Below, piece after piece: positions 9,753-21,645 of a stretch of DNA of 64,000 bases. Below the pieces are notes generated by a model. That model made no database searches and was not told the origin of the DNA. It saw only the letters and a program-made list of their open reading frames with translations. The translations under genes were made by a program, and so were the position numbers. The stretch lies in contig MNCI01026944.1 in assembly GCA_015680685.1 (NCBI GenBank), positions 8,703 to 72,702 of the forward strand, written 5' to 3'. The stretch is from Gnetum montanum (lineage: Eukaryota; Streptophyta; Gnetopsida; Gnetales; Gnetaceae). Each line of letters opens with the position of its first letter. The stretch's first letter is position 1.

Positions 9753-10565
9753 TTATTTCCTAGTTGGACGTGGTCTAGGAGGCGTGCTAGGTTTTGGTTG
9801 CTCTGGGAGGCTTTCAATTTTTACCACTCGTTCGAGCATTTTAGTTGTTGCATTTGTTGCCTTGGGTGTTCCATCAAGAGACTCTTCTTTCAAGACTTGT
9901 GACATGTCTATGTTGTGGATGGCTTGCAAGGGAGCATTATCACCATGTATGATGACTTGTTCTCCTTCGTCTAGAAGGCAGATTTCGTGATGTATCGGTG
10001 AAGAAACGACCCATTGTTGGGCTAGCCAAAGTCTGCTAAGAATCATGTTGAAACTTGGCATCTCTTCTATGATAGTGAACTCCATGTTGGTGGGGAATTA
10101 TTCTCCTACCAAAAAGGCTAAGTTGATTGTGCCCTTAATTATGACATGTTATGCATTGAAGGATTTTAAACACGTGGTTTTTGCTGGCATGATCTTGTCT
10201 GCCATGTCTAGTTTGTCGATGACAGAGTATAAAACTATGTTTGTTGCCGTGCCATCATCAACATGCACTCTGCGAATGGTAAATTTCCCAATATGTATGC
10301 TAATCGACAATGGAGCTGTTGTGACATCACCTAGTTTGGGGTTGACTTTAACTGCATCGTCGTGGAAGGCTAAGGTGTTTGAACCCAATCCTTGTGGTAT
10401 GTGTTGCGAAATCATTGCATAGATGGATTCCATGTTAGCAAGGATGTCCTTTGTAATAGGAATGGATGCTAATGTTTGCACTAAGGCTTTGTGATGAGTC
10501 AATGATGTCATGACCAGGTCATACAAGCTCATGGTTGTGTTCTTTTGTTTGAGCATTTGTTTCAT
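9753..10565 (-). pseudogene. Aspartic protease region of element E
   Basis: Two open segments (10565-10149 and 10085-9753) lie in the same frame, separated by nonsense codons. The first contains VHVDDGTATNIVLYSVIDKL, the protease active-site region with the DDG triplet. The second contains FTIIEEMPSFNMILSRLWLAQQ and SSPIHHEICLLDEGEQVIIHG, matching D and A. The C-terminal tail is Pro-rich. Confidence 0.85.
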
Positions 10566-11297
10566 CTAGGCCAGTGTAGCAACAAAGTCTGTGTTGTTTT
10601 CTGTTGTATTGGTTGCCTCTATATGGGTCAATGGCTTGGGCCTGGTTTGTTTGGGATTAGGGGCAAGGGCCTCAGCTTTCGATTATTGCTTGATTGGTCT
10701 GGCTTTTGTTTTGGGTGTGGTTGTTGTTCGTTGTTCGTTTGTCCTTTTCTACTACCATTTGGTAGGCTTACCCCTATTGTTGGCAAGGTTGACTCTTGAG
10801 GGAGAAGAGGTTGAGACATTGCCTATGGTTGGGCTCTGGGTAGGTGAAGGCCCATCGTGTGGTGGCACCTTTATGAAAAATGGTAGTTTGGGAGGAGTCG
10901 TTGGTGTTTGACTAGCTTGTTGTGGCACCATGATGACAAAATGTTTCTTTGCAGTTGTGGTCAGTGCATCATGCCAGTTTAACATCTTAGTAGACGATCG
11001 TGGTGGTACTTTGACAATTAATGGTTTTGCAGGTGCTCAAGGTGGCACATGGATGACAATGGGGGGCCTCTTGCTCATGGAGATGGAGGGGATCATTGCC
11101 TTGCTGGGAGACATAGGGATCACAAAAGGTTGCCACACAGGTTTAGGCTTACTATCTATGCCAATGGAGTTTATGACATAGGAGGCATCATCTGTGCTAG
11201 GTTGATTCAGAGTGTTGACATTCAGTTGGCCCCATTCTATCATTGTTTGAAGATCATCTTGTAAGGCACGATAGTTGTTGGTATTGTGACTAGACAT
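10566..11297 (-). pseudogene. Gag knuckle relic and Pro-rich linker of element E
   Basis: This has the same order as in A: a knuckle relic ending MSSHNTNNYRALQDDLQTMI, a segment SYVINSIGID (compare PYVINTICLD in A), then blocks of PPIVIHVPP type. The knuckle has lost its cysteines to tyrosine, a change also seen in A. Confidence 0.7.
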
Positions 11298-12100
11298 CTA
11301 GTGGTAGTGATAGAATTGATCTAATTTGAAGTGTCGTGGGACTAGGGGCTCGTTTGACACTACTAAGGTAGGGTTCCTTAGTAGCTCGCAGTACCTATCA
11401 TGTCTTTGGCAGGAATTCTCCTCTACTTGTTTGTATTGGATTTGCCCAATTTTGAGGAGTTTCTCTAGTAGTTCATAGGGTCACATAGGTAGCGATGTAT
11501 ACTTAGAATGATCCTTGCACTTGAAGTTGGGCCTTGGGGTGGCCCTTGTCATTGTAGGTGGGTTGGTACTGGTGTTTGTTGTTTTTGTGCTTGCGGCTAT
11601 AGTTTCTGTTGTTGTCTATTATTTGGCAATGTGTTGGTTCTTGTAAGCGACATAGGCGGGATCATTGCTAGTTTGTGTAGCTTGTTCTATGTTCTTGATC
11701 TGTGTGAACGCTTGGCTCAACATTTGATCAGTTAGGTAGTACAACTTTGACTTAACAAAGTCATTCACGGCTCCCTTCAGAATCGTAAGCAAATACATTT
11801 CAGGGATGGGCTCATGATGTTCGTTAAGGGCTACACTCCATTGTTAGATAAACTTCTGCATAGGCTCTAATGGCGCTTGTTTCACTTGTATCAGAGTGTC
11901 TAGTGTGGCCTCAGGCTTGAGGTTGTACTTAAACTGAGTGACGAATTGATGTAACATATCCTCCAAAGAGGATATGGAGTTATGTGATAGGGCTCAATAC
12001 CGGTCTAAGGCTATGCCCATTAAGGACATAGCGAACATGCATAAGATTGTGTGGGGCCAAGGTTGAAACAATAGACTTTTTGATTGAAACATGACTAAGG
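11298..12100 (-). pseudogene. Gag core of element E (5' truncated)
   Basis: Reading the minus strand from about 12100 gives a segment ending PWPHTI, then DRY, a nonsense codon, then ISSLEDMLHQFVTQFKYNLK and PLEPMQKFI, then VNDFVKSKLYYL and DPAYVAYKNQH. This is the retrotransposon gag core and its C-terminal linker. Several in-frame stops occur where A or C have Gln, Arg or Trp. The N-terminal half is absent. Confidence 0.8.
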
Positions 12101-13486
12101 TTTACCAGGTCCTTAAACTAGGTTTACAACACAACATTCCTAGCTCACAATCCATGACCATTCAAACAAGCGAGTGTGCATGGTGCTGATGAAGGGTGAA
12201 GCGTTGTAGTTCCAGAACGTAGTTCATGATGGTAGGAAAGCACCGTATGGAATAAATGTGATGCCACTAACCCTAGCATCTTGTTGATCCCCCAAAGACG
12301 TTATTTGAGTTCTTGCTGACCTTCTAGAGCTATTGCTACGATGACCCTGGTAGTAGCTTCCATTGTTAACACATGCCGCTGGAGCCCCAACACTATTGTG
12401 GCCTAGCCACAAAGTTGCTATCCTCCAGCACCCACCATCGCCCGAGCCCAAAATACATTCAGCTATTAGGCCTCTCACTTTATAGCTACACCACATGATG
12501 TTTGCCTTGGGTGGTGACTCCTAAGCACTCACATCACTGCAACTCCTAGCCCCCTCAGTGCCAACCTCTTCAGCCAGCCACCACTAGAGCCATTGCTAGC
12601 CTTCTTGCTTTAGATGTCTCTTACCTTAGCAATAGTGCTTGTCACTTCAGTGATGTGTGAAGAAAGTAAGATCTTTTTCTAACTTCATTTCATAGTTACA
12701 TTTCTCTATTCTTCTTTCTATTATGCTTGTAGGATATGGGCCGAGACAACGTCGATCAGAGATGTGTTTTACAAGGAGAACAGGGCACCACATCATTCCA
12801 AGGTGACTACTCTAACTAGCTTAGCTACTTGGGAGTACACATCCTACTCCTTCCCTTTAACCTTCATCATCGTGTTTCTCAGATCCATAGTTTCCCTTTT
12901 CACAACCCTTTTACAAGCTTTCTCGACGTGTGTAAAGCCCTTCCATATGCTCAACCGCAAAATCCATGATGTGTGTAATGTAACTCATTCCATGGGAAGC
13001 ATCTATAGGTTGGTCAAAGCCCCACATGGATGTAACACAACTCATCCCAAGGAGAAAACACCTATCCTACAACAACAAAGTTGTTTGCAAATGAATATGG
13101 CTAAATAGCAAAAGAAAAGAAACAAAGAAAAAAAAAGAGAAGTAAAGAGAGAGTGTGTGCTCAAAGAAAATGGCACACCAGCTATTTCATAACGATCCTC
13201 TCCAAGCATTTCAATGAGAGGTCAGAAGCTAGTAAAAGAAAATACATCCATGCAGGACAACTCCCTCACAAGCACTTTGATGAGGAACCCTGCTAAGTTG
13301 CATCTTACCTTTTCCTAAACCTATCCCCTCAATTCTATCCTTTCCCCTATCCCCTACACAACTATCCTGTTACTCCCAAACATAGCAAAGAAACTTCTCA
13401 GCAACGACCAGAGAGTGATGTTGGTGACTTGTCCTTCATGGTGTTTCATATATTTTGTTGACATCTATTAGGTGGATCCTCCAGAT
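12101..13486 (+). other. 3' internal tail of element F
   Basis: Non-coding tract equivalent to 51225-52307 of G. It contains an A-rich stretch near 13100-13150 like those in D and B. The open frame at 12764-13108 has no similarity I recognise and I regard it as chance. Confidence 0.6.
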
Positions 13487-13505
13487 ACCAACAAATATGG
13501 GCTAG

Positions 13506-15352
13506 TGAAACATCATAAAATTTCAAGACCCTCATTCCTCACCAAGATCTTGGAATTTGAGCAAGGACTTCCACAAGTGTAGTGTCATGACAGTTTGGTA
13601 GGAAAATATAGGCACTAAGATTAGACTATCTAGTTTGGTAAGTTTTCTATCTCTAGAGATGATAGGCCAGATGGACTCTCTAGCTTGCCAATTTGGATAA
13701 TTCACCCAACTGATAGTCTACTCAGAAATTATGCTAGGAGTTGCCAAAAGTGTTTGGGATAAGCAAAGTAGTTTGGCAAGTTTTCTAGTGAAGAAGTTTG
13801 ATACACTACGCTATGCTATGTAGTGTAGCAAAGCCTCAAAAGATAGTTAATCAAGTGTCCAAGTGCGAATTGATAGAATGATTACAAAACAAGTCAAAAA
13901 TTTGGTCAACGCAGGGTGCTATGCTATGCTACAATATGTGGCATAGCATAGCATAGCAAAGATGAAGTACAAAGGCCTAGCTTGCCAAATGATTCCAATA
14001 AGAAAGTTACACTCAGCAAACACTCCAGCCTCCAAAATTGATTTCCCTATTTAGCACCAAGCCTTGAGCAAAGCTTTTTACTAGAGAATTGCAGACTAAA
14101 GAAAAAAGTAGGATACACTGCCTGCTATGCTATGCTATGGTACATACCATAGCACAACATAGGAACAATGAAAAAACAACAAAGGAGTTTTGAACATAGT
14201 TCAGCAAGTTCAAAGGCTTCCTAACACAAAAGAAAAAATTTGTAGTTCTTAGCATGACTAAACCTCAGAGAAATGTTTTCAGCTTTAGCACAAGTTCCAG
14301 TCAAAACTAGTCGCTACGCTATGCTACGCTACACAGTGTTGTAGCAAGAAACGACTTATGCTATGCTAATGAACTCAACAGCATCAGTAACACAACACTA
14401 TTATGGAAGCATCAAGATGTCTTTGGGTAGTTCTAGAACTTGTTGATAGCAATCTTCCCCATTTTGGCATCTCGTTAGCAGAATTAGCAATTTCACTCCA
14501 TTTTCAACACCACCTATTTATCCATCAAACACTATTACTATGCTTAACCTTGCTCATAAGAGTAGGGAAGACTTTGTCCTAGAGTGTAAGCTCCATTTTC
14601 TACATTGTTAGCACACTTATCTTAGCACATGCAGTCCTAGAGGTATAGTCACAGCGTAACTAAATTCATGTCTAGCATCACACACCTACATGGTATGGGC
14701 ATGTCATTATTTGGTGGGGTCCATGACACATGGCATCCATGCCCCATTTCTCACTTGCACCTAGCCCTATAAATACCCCAGCAAACAATGCTCAAAGGGT
14801 TAAGAGTTGGCATTTTTGCATTGACAAGAGCGGCTGGCTTGTTGGATTTTTGCATTGGCTAGTTGGCTTCTTAATTGGCTTCTTAGCAAACATAGTTGGC
14901 TTCTTACTACAGTTGGCTTTTAAGTTGACCTCAAAAAAGCATAGTTGGCATTTCCCTTAAGCATTCTAGTTACCCTTGAGTTCTCTATGTGTCTCTGGCA
15001 TTACATGACCTATTGTACACATTCAAACAAGGTAAAGAATCGAATCTGTGACCTTGGGGTGGTGCATTTTCTTACCTAAGTTTGTTCTGATATTTCTTTG
15101 TGATTATTGTTGTTTTACATTATTTTTTCCATTTTTTATTTATTAATCATTGATTTACCTTGCATTTCTGACCTTCGAAACAACATTTACATAAGGTTAA
15201 GATACACTGACCAGGTTCCTATCTAATCAACCAGACTCTAAGGGTGCCCTGCTTCCATTTTTCTCTAGCATGACCCTTGCATGGATTTGGGATTAAACTG
15301 GTCACCCAGCAACCTCTCAGTGTTCCAGCAACTGATGGTTTTAGTCACTACA
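13506..15352 (+). repeat. 3' LTR of element F (1847 bp)
   Basis: Begins TGAAACATCAT after a degraded polypurine tract (ACAAATATGGGCTAG, 13491-13505) and ends TTTTAGTCACTACA, the same ending as G at 54074. TATAAATA is at 14768-14775. The U3 carries scattered GCTATGCTATGCTAC motifs (near 13815, 13930, 14130 and 14320), similar to motifs near 47160-47640 in G. Confidence 0.88.
14768..14775 (+). promoter_or_regulatory. TATA box in LTR of element F
   Basis: CCCTATAAATACCCC on the plus strand, in the same context as in D, B and G. Confidence 0.6.
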
Positions 15353-15971
15353 AAGGTTAGGCAAAGCATCCCACTTGGCCACCTTACTTAGTCCCCACTA
15401 CAGCTTAGAACCTATAGGCATTACACACAAATGAGAATCTAAGTAATAAGTAATGAAGAAGATAGCATAAGTTGAAATAGCATTGCACACATACCAAGCA
15501 TAGGATCTATTTGTCACAAGTAGTCCACCATGTCCTCAACAATGACTTCCATGAAGGAGAATTTATCTAGCATATCTACCCATGGCTCCATGTGGTAGGT
15601 AGATGTGGGAGTGCTAGTAGGAATATTTGATGTTATAATAGAATGATGCAATTAGCATATGGCCTAATAGCTAAAGCTACTAGAGCAAACAAGGGAAGAC
15701 AGATGGTAATATAGGCTGATTACCTAGCAAGCCCTCGGGTATGAGCATAGAGGGCTCACCTAGTTGTGTACAATCAAATAAAGTGTTAAAATCAATCCCA
15801 TCAGGGTTGAGCAACCCCTCTTCTTCCAACTATTAGAGGACCTCCTCTACCATGTGAAGCTCATCTTGATAAACCACCTCCTCCTTAACTTGAGGAGGCA
15901 TTTTCTCCACTACCGCCTTGGCCACTACTCTTATAGCCCTCTCTTCTTTTTCTTCAATTAACACACATACA
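15353..15971 (-). pseudogene. Antisense gene of element G, exons 5 and 6
   Basis: The minus strand reads an acidic, coiled-coil-like exon from about 15950 to a GT donor after 15724 (EEKEERAIRVVAKAVVEK, then LNPDGIDFNTLF). It is followed from an AG acceptor at 15613 by a second exon (YHMEPWVDMLDKFSFMEVIV). These align with exons 5 and 6 of the A gene: GGVDQMFNSFLKG...LGDPLEG, and YGPFTWIEMPS followed by KMDFVDGIAKEVV. Two adjacent in-frame stops show decay. F cuts off the 3' end of the gene and A separates it from exons 1-4 (44495 upward). Confidence 0.65.
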
Positions 15972-17091
15972 TGTACTGTCCGAAATCGTCGGTCTTCGGC
16001 TAGAAGGAAATAGAAAGCAGGGGATCACAGGACACGCACAGAAGACCCTACCTTCGCCTGAGGGTGAGCTGGAATGAACGAAGGTAGAGTAACTTGAATG
16101 GTCTGAACGCGGATCAGGCAAGGATTTCCCCAAACGTACACCGAGGTGCTATACGCTGGGTTATACATGAACGGCATAACAGGAGAAAAATAGAGTGTAA
16201 ACAACGTAATTGATGCAAATGGAGCATAAATGTAAAAGAATGTAAACAGAATACATGCAACGATTAATGCAGACTGTAACAGATTATAGGAAGAAAATGT
16301 AACAATGGCATTTCAAAATAAGAGTACAATGCACCGGTCTAACGTAGTTGTGGGTTGACACAAGGTAGACGAAAAGCCCCAGTGGATGCAGGGATGATTG
16401 TGGGCTGGTTCACACTGTAGGCACAGTGTAGAGGCTGTATGTTCAGTGTACAAGGTTGTCCAGCGTACAAGGTTTTCTGCTCCGGTTCTCAACGTCTCTG
16501 CTCTCTAGTTTTCTCTAGAATTTGCCAACCGACTTGGATCTCATCAAAAAATTGGGCTTTTATACATGTTTTGGCATTAGACTTGGGTTGGGGGACACGT
16601 GGCATGTTGACCAGGTGCAAAAGTGTAAAATTTACAAGTGTACAACATGTTACATTTGTTGAGCATATACGCTAAATGTATATGCTGTATCAGGCAGGCA
16701 TAGACTCTAGGCGTATACACTGGGCATATACGTTGGATGTGCTAGGCGTATTCACTGGGCGTATACGCTGATGGTTATTGGGTTGTACCAAGTCTTGTTC
16801 TGCAGTGCTGTTTCCATGCCGTCTTCGGGGATTGCATGCCCGGCGTATACATTGGTTGTACCTATTGGGGGTCTATGCTGGGCGTATACGCTGGATGCAT
16901 ACGCTGAGAATGTCGGGCATATACACTATGGATGTGAACTTAAGCATATACATTGAGACTGCATACTTGGTGAAAATTAGGTATTGTTGATTTGCCATGT
17001 TTGACACCAGATGTAGCCGTGATCGTGTATGGGTCCCAGGGACCTGCTTCTTGTTGGAGAAGTACTAAGCTCAAAATTTTGTGTTTTTTCA
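15972..17091 (-). repeat. 3' LTR of element A (1120 bp)
   Basis: The plus strand begins TGTACTGTCCGAAATCG and ends GTGTTTTTTCA. It is collinear with 43332-44494 over its whole length. The TATA box on the minus strand is TATAAAAG at 16557-16564. Upstream of it in the element's sense (16660-16960) are clustered GCGTATACGC palindromes and half-sites. Confidence 0.93.
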
Positions 17092-17145
17092 TTGGCCCCT
17101 CTTTGTTGACACTTGGAGGAATCAACCCGAGAAGTGTCGACAAAG
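17092..17145 (-). other. Polypurine tract and inverted repeat of element A
   Basis: On the minus strand, AACAAAGAGGGGCCAA directly precedes the 3' LTR. Arms CTTTGTTGACACTT (17101-17114) and AAGTGTCGACAAAG (17132-17145) form a 14-bp stem with one mismatch around a 17-nt loop. The polypurine tract overlaps one arm. Confidence 0.8.
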
Positions 17146-18595
17146 AAGTACAAAACACCACAAGCAACTTGATAGAGACCGTGTCTGTTGCCACTCGACT
17201 AGACGTCATTGCATCATGTTCAGTAGTACATGGTATTGAGAGATGTAAAATTTGTATCTGGATGGGGAAATCAAGATTGTGGGGATTGGGAACTGACCAA
17301 GAGTTGTACTTGGTAAAGGGGATGCTCTGGTGTGTGTCATGTTGATCCTTGTCTATAGCCATTATTTAGTAGACTCGGAATCCAGACATGCAATGTGCAT
17401 CCTTTGACTGAACAAGACTCTTGGTTAGTGTCCAAGAGGTCTTGTTGGCAAGGCCAAAGCCACGTGATGATGCATTGCATTCTTTGGAGGAAGAGAACCC
17501 TTTTTTGGGGGAACCTGTTGGCAGAGAGCCAAAGCCATGCAACTCGATATTTCGTGATTGTTTTTGAGATGAGTACTGGGTTCCAAGACAAATGCCTTCC
17601 TGCCTGCATCTTATGTGGAAAGTGCAAATGGTCTTGATCTTCTTTTTTAGGAAGTGTTTCTTTGATCTTGTACTCATGCTCAAATGCCATGTCGTGTGTT
17701 GCAGTTGCTTCACAGTGCGCAACAGCATGTTCAAAGTTTTGAATGTATTGGGTGTGTCTAAGGTGTGGCTGAGTAGAGTGTGTCGATGAATAGATAGGAA
17801 ATGTACTAGAGAATGGGGGTGTACTAGTATGTGCTTTGATTTAGTCTTTTCATGTGTGTTGTGAACAATGTCTCATCTTGCTGCTTGTGACGAAGTGCAT
17901 TCTTGTGTGAAAACCTATGAGTGTCATCCTGCAAACACAACTCCAAGGAGACAAGAAAACCTTGAATGAATAAGAAAGCTTAGACTTAAACAGCTACAAC
18001 TGGAACAAATACACTAGAGGAGATTTTAGGCACTGTATATGAATGGCGGTAACGTTGGTAGGATCGTCTGATGGCGGGCGATGCAATGTATCTGATGAAG
18101 TTTGAATGTGGCCGCGGATTGAGGAATCAGAGATGGAGTTGCTAGTTTATAGTCTTAGCAGACAATCATGGGTTATTTTTATGTCATAACCTATTGGACA
18201 CTACCTTTTTAGTGTCGTGATGGACGTTGCATTGCTAGTTTCTAGTCTTAGCAGACCGCGAAGAGGCAAACTAGTTTATAGTCTTAGCAGACTCTGCCGA
18301 GTGCAACTGTGGCAGTTTACTATCATGCCAGATGGGTGCTAGTTTATTGTCATTGTAGATACTATGTGGTATCAGTTTATTTTCATGATGGCAGGATGAG
18401 CTGTGGTATCAGTTTCAAGTCATAATCTAGGACTGTTCTATGGTATCAGTTTATCGTCATGATTCCAGGATGAGCTATGGTATCAGTTTATAGTCGTGAT
18501 CTAGGACTCACACATACCTAACTATGCTCAGACATAGAATGGATTCAGGAATGAGTGATTGGTTGGATTTGCAAGCTCATGTCCTTCCATATTAG
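17146..18595 (-). repeat. 3' internal tail of element A with AGTTTATAGTC repeats
   Basis: Non-coding region between integrase and polypurine tract. From about 18140 to 18530 it holds around 12 diverged units sharing AGTTTATAGTCTTAGCAGAC and TATCAGTTTATAGTCATGAT, the reverse orientation of the D repeats. The part 17146-18130 has several open frames on both strands, none with recognisable domains. Confidence 0.7.
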
Positions 18596-19532
18596 CTAGC
18601 TTGAATGCTCCGTTGTCATATGCTTTGGTGACCAAGTAAGGCCCTTCCCAGTTGGTTGAGAATTTATCCAGGTGTTCCCGAATAGCCTTAAGTACAAGGT
18701 CACCTTCTTCGATAGGGCACTTATGAATTTCATGCTGATGTTACTACCATTGTTGTTTTTGGTACCACTCAATTTGATCGAGCGCACGTATGCATTCCTC
18801 CTCCACCGAATCTAGGTTAATGATGCGCAAGTCATTATTTTTCCCATGGTCGAGGAGTCTAGAAAGCATGATCCTTAGAGATGGTACTTGTAATTCCAGA
18901 GGTAAAATAGCTTCTGAACCATAAACGAGACTATATCGTGTTTTACCTATTGAAGTTCGATGCATAGTACGATATGCCCACAATGCGTATACCAATTGTT
19001 TGTGCCACCTTCTCTTGCTTTAGGTAAGCATCCTTTTAAGTATTGTAATAATTATTATTTTTGTTTCCTTTGCTTGCCCATTGCTCTGAGGATAGTAAGG
19101 GGATGAAAATGAGTGTTTGATCCCTAGACTCTCACAAAAGGTTTTGGTCTCAGCATTGCTAAATTGTGGCCTGTTGTCAGTGATGATTGTCATGGGAATG
19201 CCAAAACGGGTTATAATATTTTCAAGAATGAAATTGCACACGTGTTTAGATGTAGTTTTTTGAAGGGGTGAAGCTTCTACCCACTTCGTAAAATATTCGA
19301 TGGCGGTTATGATAAAACTATGCCCCGCAGAAGATGATGGTGTTATTGGGCCGATAAGGTCCGACCCCCACTTTTGAAAGGGCCACATGATTTGCGCCGT
19401 ATGCAACTCATTAGGTGGGACATGGATTAGATTGCTATGTTTTTGGTAGGTACTACATGTCTTAACCATGGAGAGACAGTCATACTTCATGTGTGGCCAA
19501 TAGTAGCCTAAGCGTCTTATCTTTGTTGCCAT
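18596..19532 (-). pseudogene. Integrase of element A
   Basis: Integrase that would insert element cDNA into chromosomes. The N-terminal region has the zinc-binding tail YYWPHMKYDCLSMVKTCSTYQKH. The core has the catalytic triad D in GSDLIGPI (codon 19359-19361), D in TDNRPQF (19176-19178) and E in GQAKETK (19065-19067). Spacing is about 61 and 37 residues, as expected for DD(35-37)E. The C-terminal part (18995-18596) follows with stops and a frame change near 18790. No chromodomain is visible, as in the Tat lineage. Confidence 0.9.
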
Positions 19533-19718
19533 GGCTTTTAGTGCTATGTGTCATCCGCATAGTCCCTCATGTACCTGTTCAACGATGGTTTGGGCATCGG
19601 TACTACCAACGCATGTTAGCAATATGCCTTCGTAGGATCTACGACACAATGTGTTCCCTACTAGGGTATACTGCTTAGAACGTTTTCGTACTGCATCCTT
19701 TTGTGCATTTGTTAGGTG

Positions 19719-20357
19719 TCATGGTGTTTCGCCCCGTAGAAGGTACTCTTTTATGTCATCATACCATTCTATCATGTGTGTTGTACTAATGGACGCTATT
19801 GGAAACGTATCAAGGGTTTCGGTTATTGGTTCAGCACAACTAGTTATGGAGCTTGGTAGCGTATGGAACATATCAGGAAATATGTTTAATGCCAAGGTGG
19901 CTCGTGCATCTACGATGGTATTATCATTTCTGGAGATGTGTTGCACATCGATGTTTTCAAATCGCTTCATCAAGTGTTTTGCCAAGTCACAGTATGGTTG
20001 TAAATGTTGGGCTTTACATGTATAAACATTTGTGACTTGGTTTAAGACCAGTTGTGAGTCTCCTCTGACCACAAGCCATGTGATGTTTGAAGCCAGTGCT
20101 ACCACGAGACCTCTAAGGAGACCTTCGTACTCTGCTATGTTGTTGGTACAGTGAAAATTGAAATGGTAAGCAAAGGGTTTGATCTCCCCAGAGGGATAGG
20201 TGATGATGGTGGTAGCACTTCCCCCTTGAGAGGTGGATGCTCCATCAAAGTTTAAAATGGCATCATAGTCGTTGGGCACTATGTCTATTGCGCTTACATT
20301 CTCATCCGAGAATTCTGGCTCTACTGTCGCTTGATCATGTGTTGGTGACATGGCCAT
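19719..20357 (-). pseudogene. Archaeal-type (second) RNase H of element A
   Basis: A 212-codon open segment with LNFDGASTSQGGSATTIIT, NNIAEYEGLLRGLVVAL, VVRGDSQLVLNQV and NTIVDARATLAL. These place the catalytic acids of an RNase HI fold (D in FDGA, E in AEYEGL, D in GDSQ, D near the end). A second RNase H between the gypsy RNase H and integrase is the diagnostic feature of Tat and Athila elements. Confidence 0.9.
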
Positions 20358-20432
20358 TTAATTTTCTATGGCTTGACCCTTAACTGATGATTGCACTATG
20401 TAGTGCAGGTCAAACTCAGCTATCATGGCTTT

Positions 20433-20787
20433 TCAATGGGCTATCCGACTTGTTTCGTAAATGTTTCCTATGATGGCCCTAAGCACATTATCCTTGCAAA
20501 TTATGTTAACTTGGTTACAGAAGAGGTAATGTCGCCATTTTCTTAAAGAAAAGGCCAAATCTAAACATGACCTCTCCACATTGTTATAGTTTTTCTCATG
20601 GGCAACTAATGCATGGCTTAAGTAATATATAGGGACTTTGGTTCCGTCACCTTGTTTCTGGCAAAGCATAGACACGATTGACAAATTCGAAGTGGCAAGG
20701 TAGGTAGATGTAAAACGGTTTATCTTTTTGAGGTGGATAAACCGTGGGTAGTCGGGCAAGTGTCATTTTAATATTATCGAATGCTTC
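20433..20787 (-). pseudogene. Gypsy-type RNase H of element A, frameshifted
   Basis: Contains PIYYLSHALVAHEKNYNNVERSCLDLAFSLRKWRHYL, the usual post-RT RNase H motif of Ty3/gypsy. It lies in a different frame from the RT. The shift coincides with a 4-bp duplication (GTAGGTAG at 20701-20708 region, plus strand) in the codons for YIYLA; G has a single copy there (near 49670). Confidence 0.85.
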
Positions 20788-21645
20788 TTAGCACTGTGGA
20801 GTCCATTCAAAATGGATGTTCTTGCGCAACAAGTGATTCATAGGTTTTAATTTGTCTATTAGTTTCTCTATGAAATGCCTGATAAACTGTAATCTACCTT
20901 GTAGACCTCGAAGTTCGGTAAGGTTGCCGAGTGGTTTCAAGTTTGTTATGGCTTTAACCTTATCAGGGTCTACTCGTATCCCTACTTCTAAGGCTATGAA
21001 TCCAAGCATTTTTCCTGCTTTGACGCCGAAGACACATTTCTTTGGGTTAAGCCTCAGTTCATACTTCAAACAACGTTTTAATACTAAGTCAAGATCTTGT
21101 ACATGTTGTTCTGATGTTTTTGATTTAACCACAATGTCGTCCATGTAGTTGTTGAGCGAGTGTAACATGTAATCACTAAAGATGAATGTCATTGCCCTCT
21201 GATACGTGGCCCCAGCATTCTTGAGACTGAAGGGCATCATTTTGTAATAAAAGGTTCCTCATGGTGTCATAAAAGTTGTCCAAAGCTAATGCTTCGGGTT
21301 GATGCGTATTCGATTGTATCCCGAGAAGCCATCCATAAAAGATAAAAGCATGTGTCTAGTGGTCGAGTCAACAAGTTGATCGATGCTGGGTAGGGGAAAA
21401 TCATCTTTTATGGTTGCAACGTTTAAATCCTAGAAGTCAATGCATAAGCGAATGCTTCCATTCTTTTTCAGGACAATGACCATGTTGGATACCTACTCAG
21501 CATAATCAACAGCCCGAATGAAACCAGCCTAATAAAGCTTGGTGATCTCATTGCGGACTACCAATGCCACTTTGGGTTTGACCTTTCATGCCTTTTATTT
21601 TACCGGTCTCAATTTCAGATCAAGGATAATGTTATGCTAGACAAT
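20788..21645 (-). pseudogene. Reverse transcriptase of element A
   Basis: RNA-dependent DNA polymerase. The part 21645-21241 reads through several nonsense codons with motifs AGFIRAVDYAE, VSNMVIVLKKNGSIRLCIDF and LSFMDGFSGYN. Then 21240-20788 is open with MPFSLKNAGATYQRAM, the active site YMDD at 21136-21147 and LNPKKCVFGVKAGKMLGF. The frame is continuous with the segment upstream to 22077, and the stops are mainly TAA/TAG/TGA at positions expected to be CAA, CAG or CGA. Confidence 0.92.

Larger units (their letters stand above)
9649..12100 (-). mobile_element. Element E: truncated gag-protease fragment
   Basis: Minus-strand fragment of a Tat-like element: half of the gag core, zinc-knuckle relic, linker and protease, all in one frame with nonsense codons. 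Its left side is cut by the 3' LTR of D and its right side ends abruptly within gag at about 12100. There sequence typical of the tail of an element on the opposite strand (F) begins. It lacks its 5' LTR and leader, so this junction reflects deletion or recombination. Confidence 0.8.
12101..15352 (+). mobile_element. Element F: 3' end of a Tat-like element
   Basis: Plus-strand remnant comprising a tail, an inverted repeat, a decayed polypurine tract and a complete 3' LTR. The tail starts with GGTTTACCAGGTCCTTAAAC, matching the repeat end of G near 51225. Segments such as GATGTAACACAACTCATCC match G near 51770. No coding domain remains. The LTR end at 15352 abuts the antisense gene of G. Confidence 0.8.

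Noticed and set aside
17337-17734. Overlapping minus-strand ORFs in the A tail as an accessory gene
   Set aside because: No counterpart is recognisable in the equivalent tails of B, D or G, and two overlapping frames are equally open.
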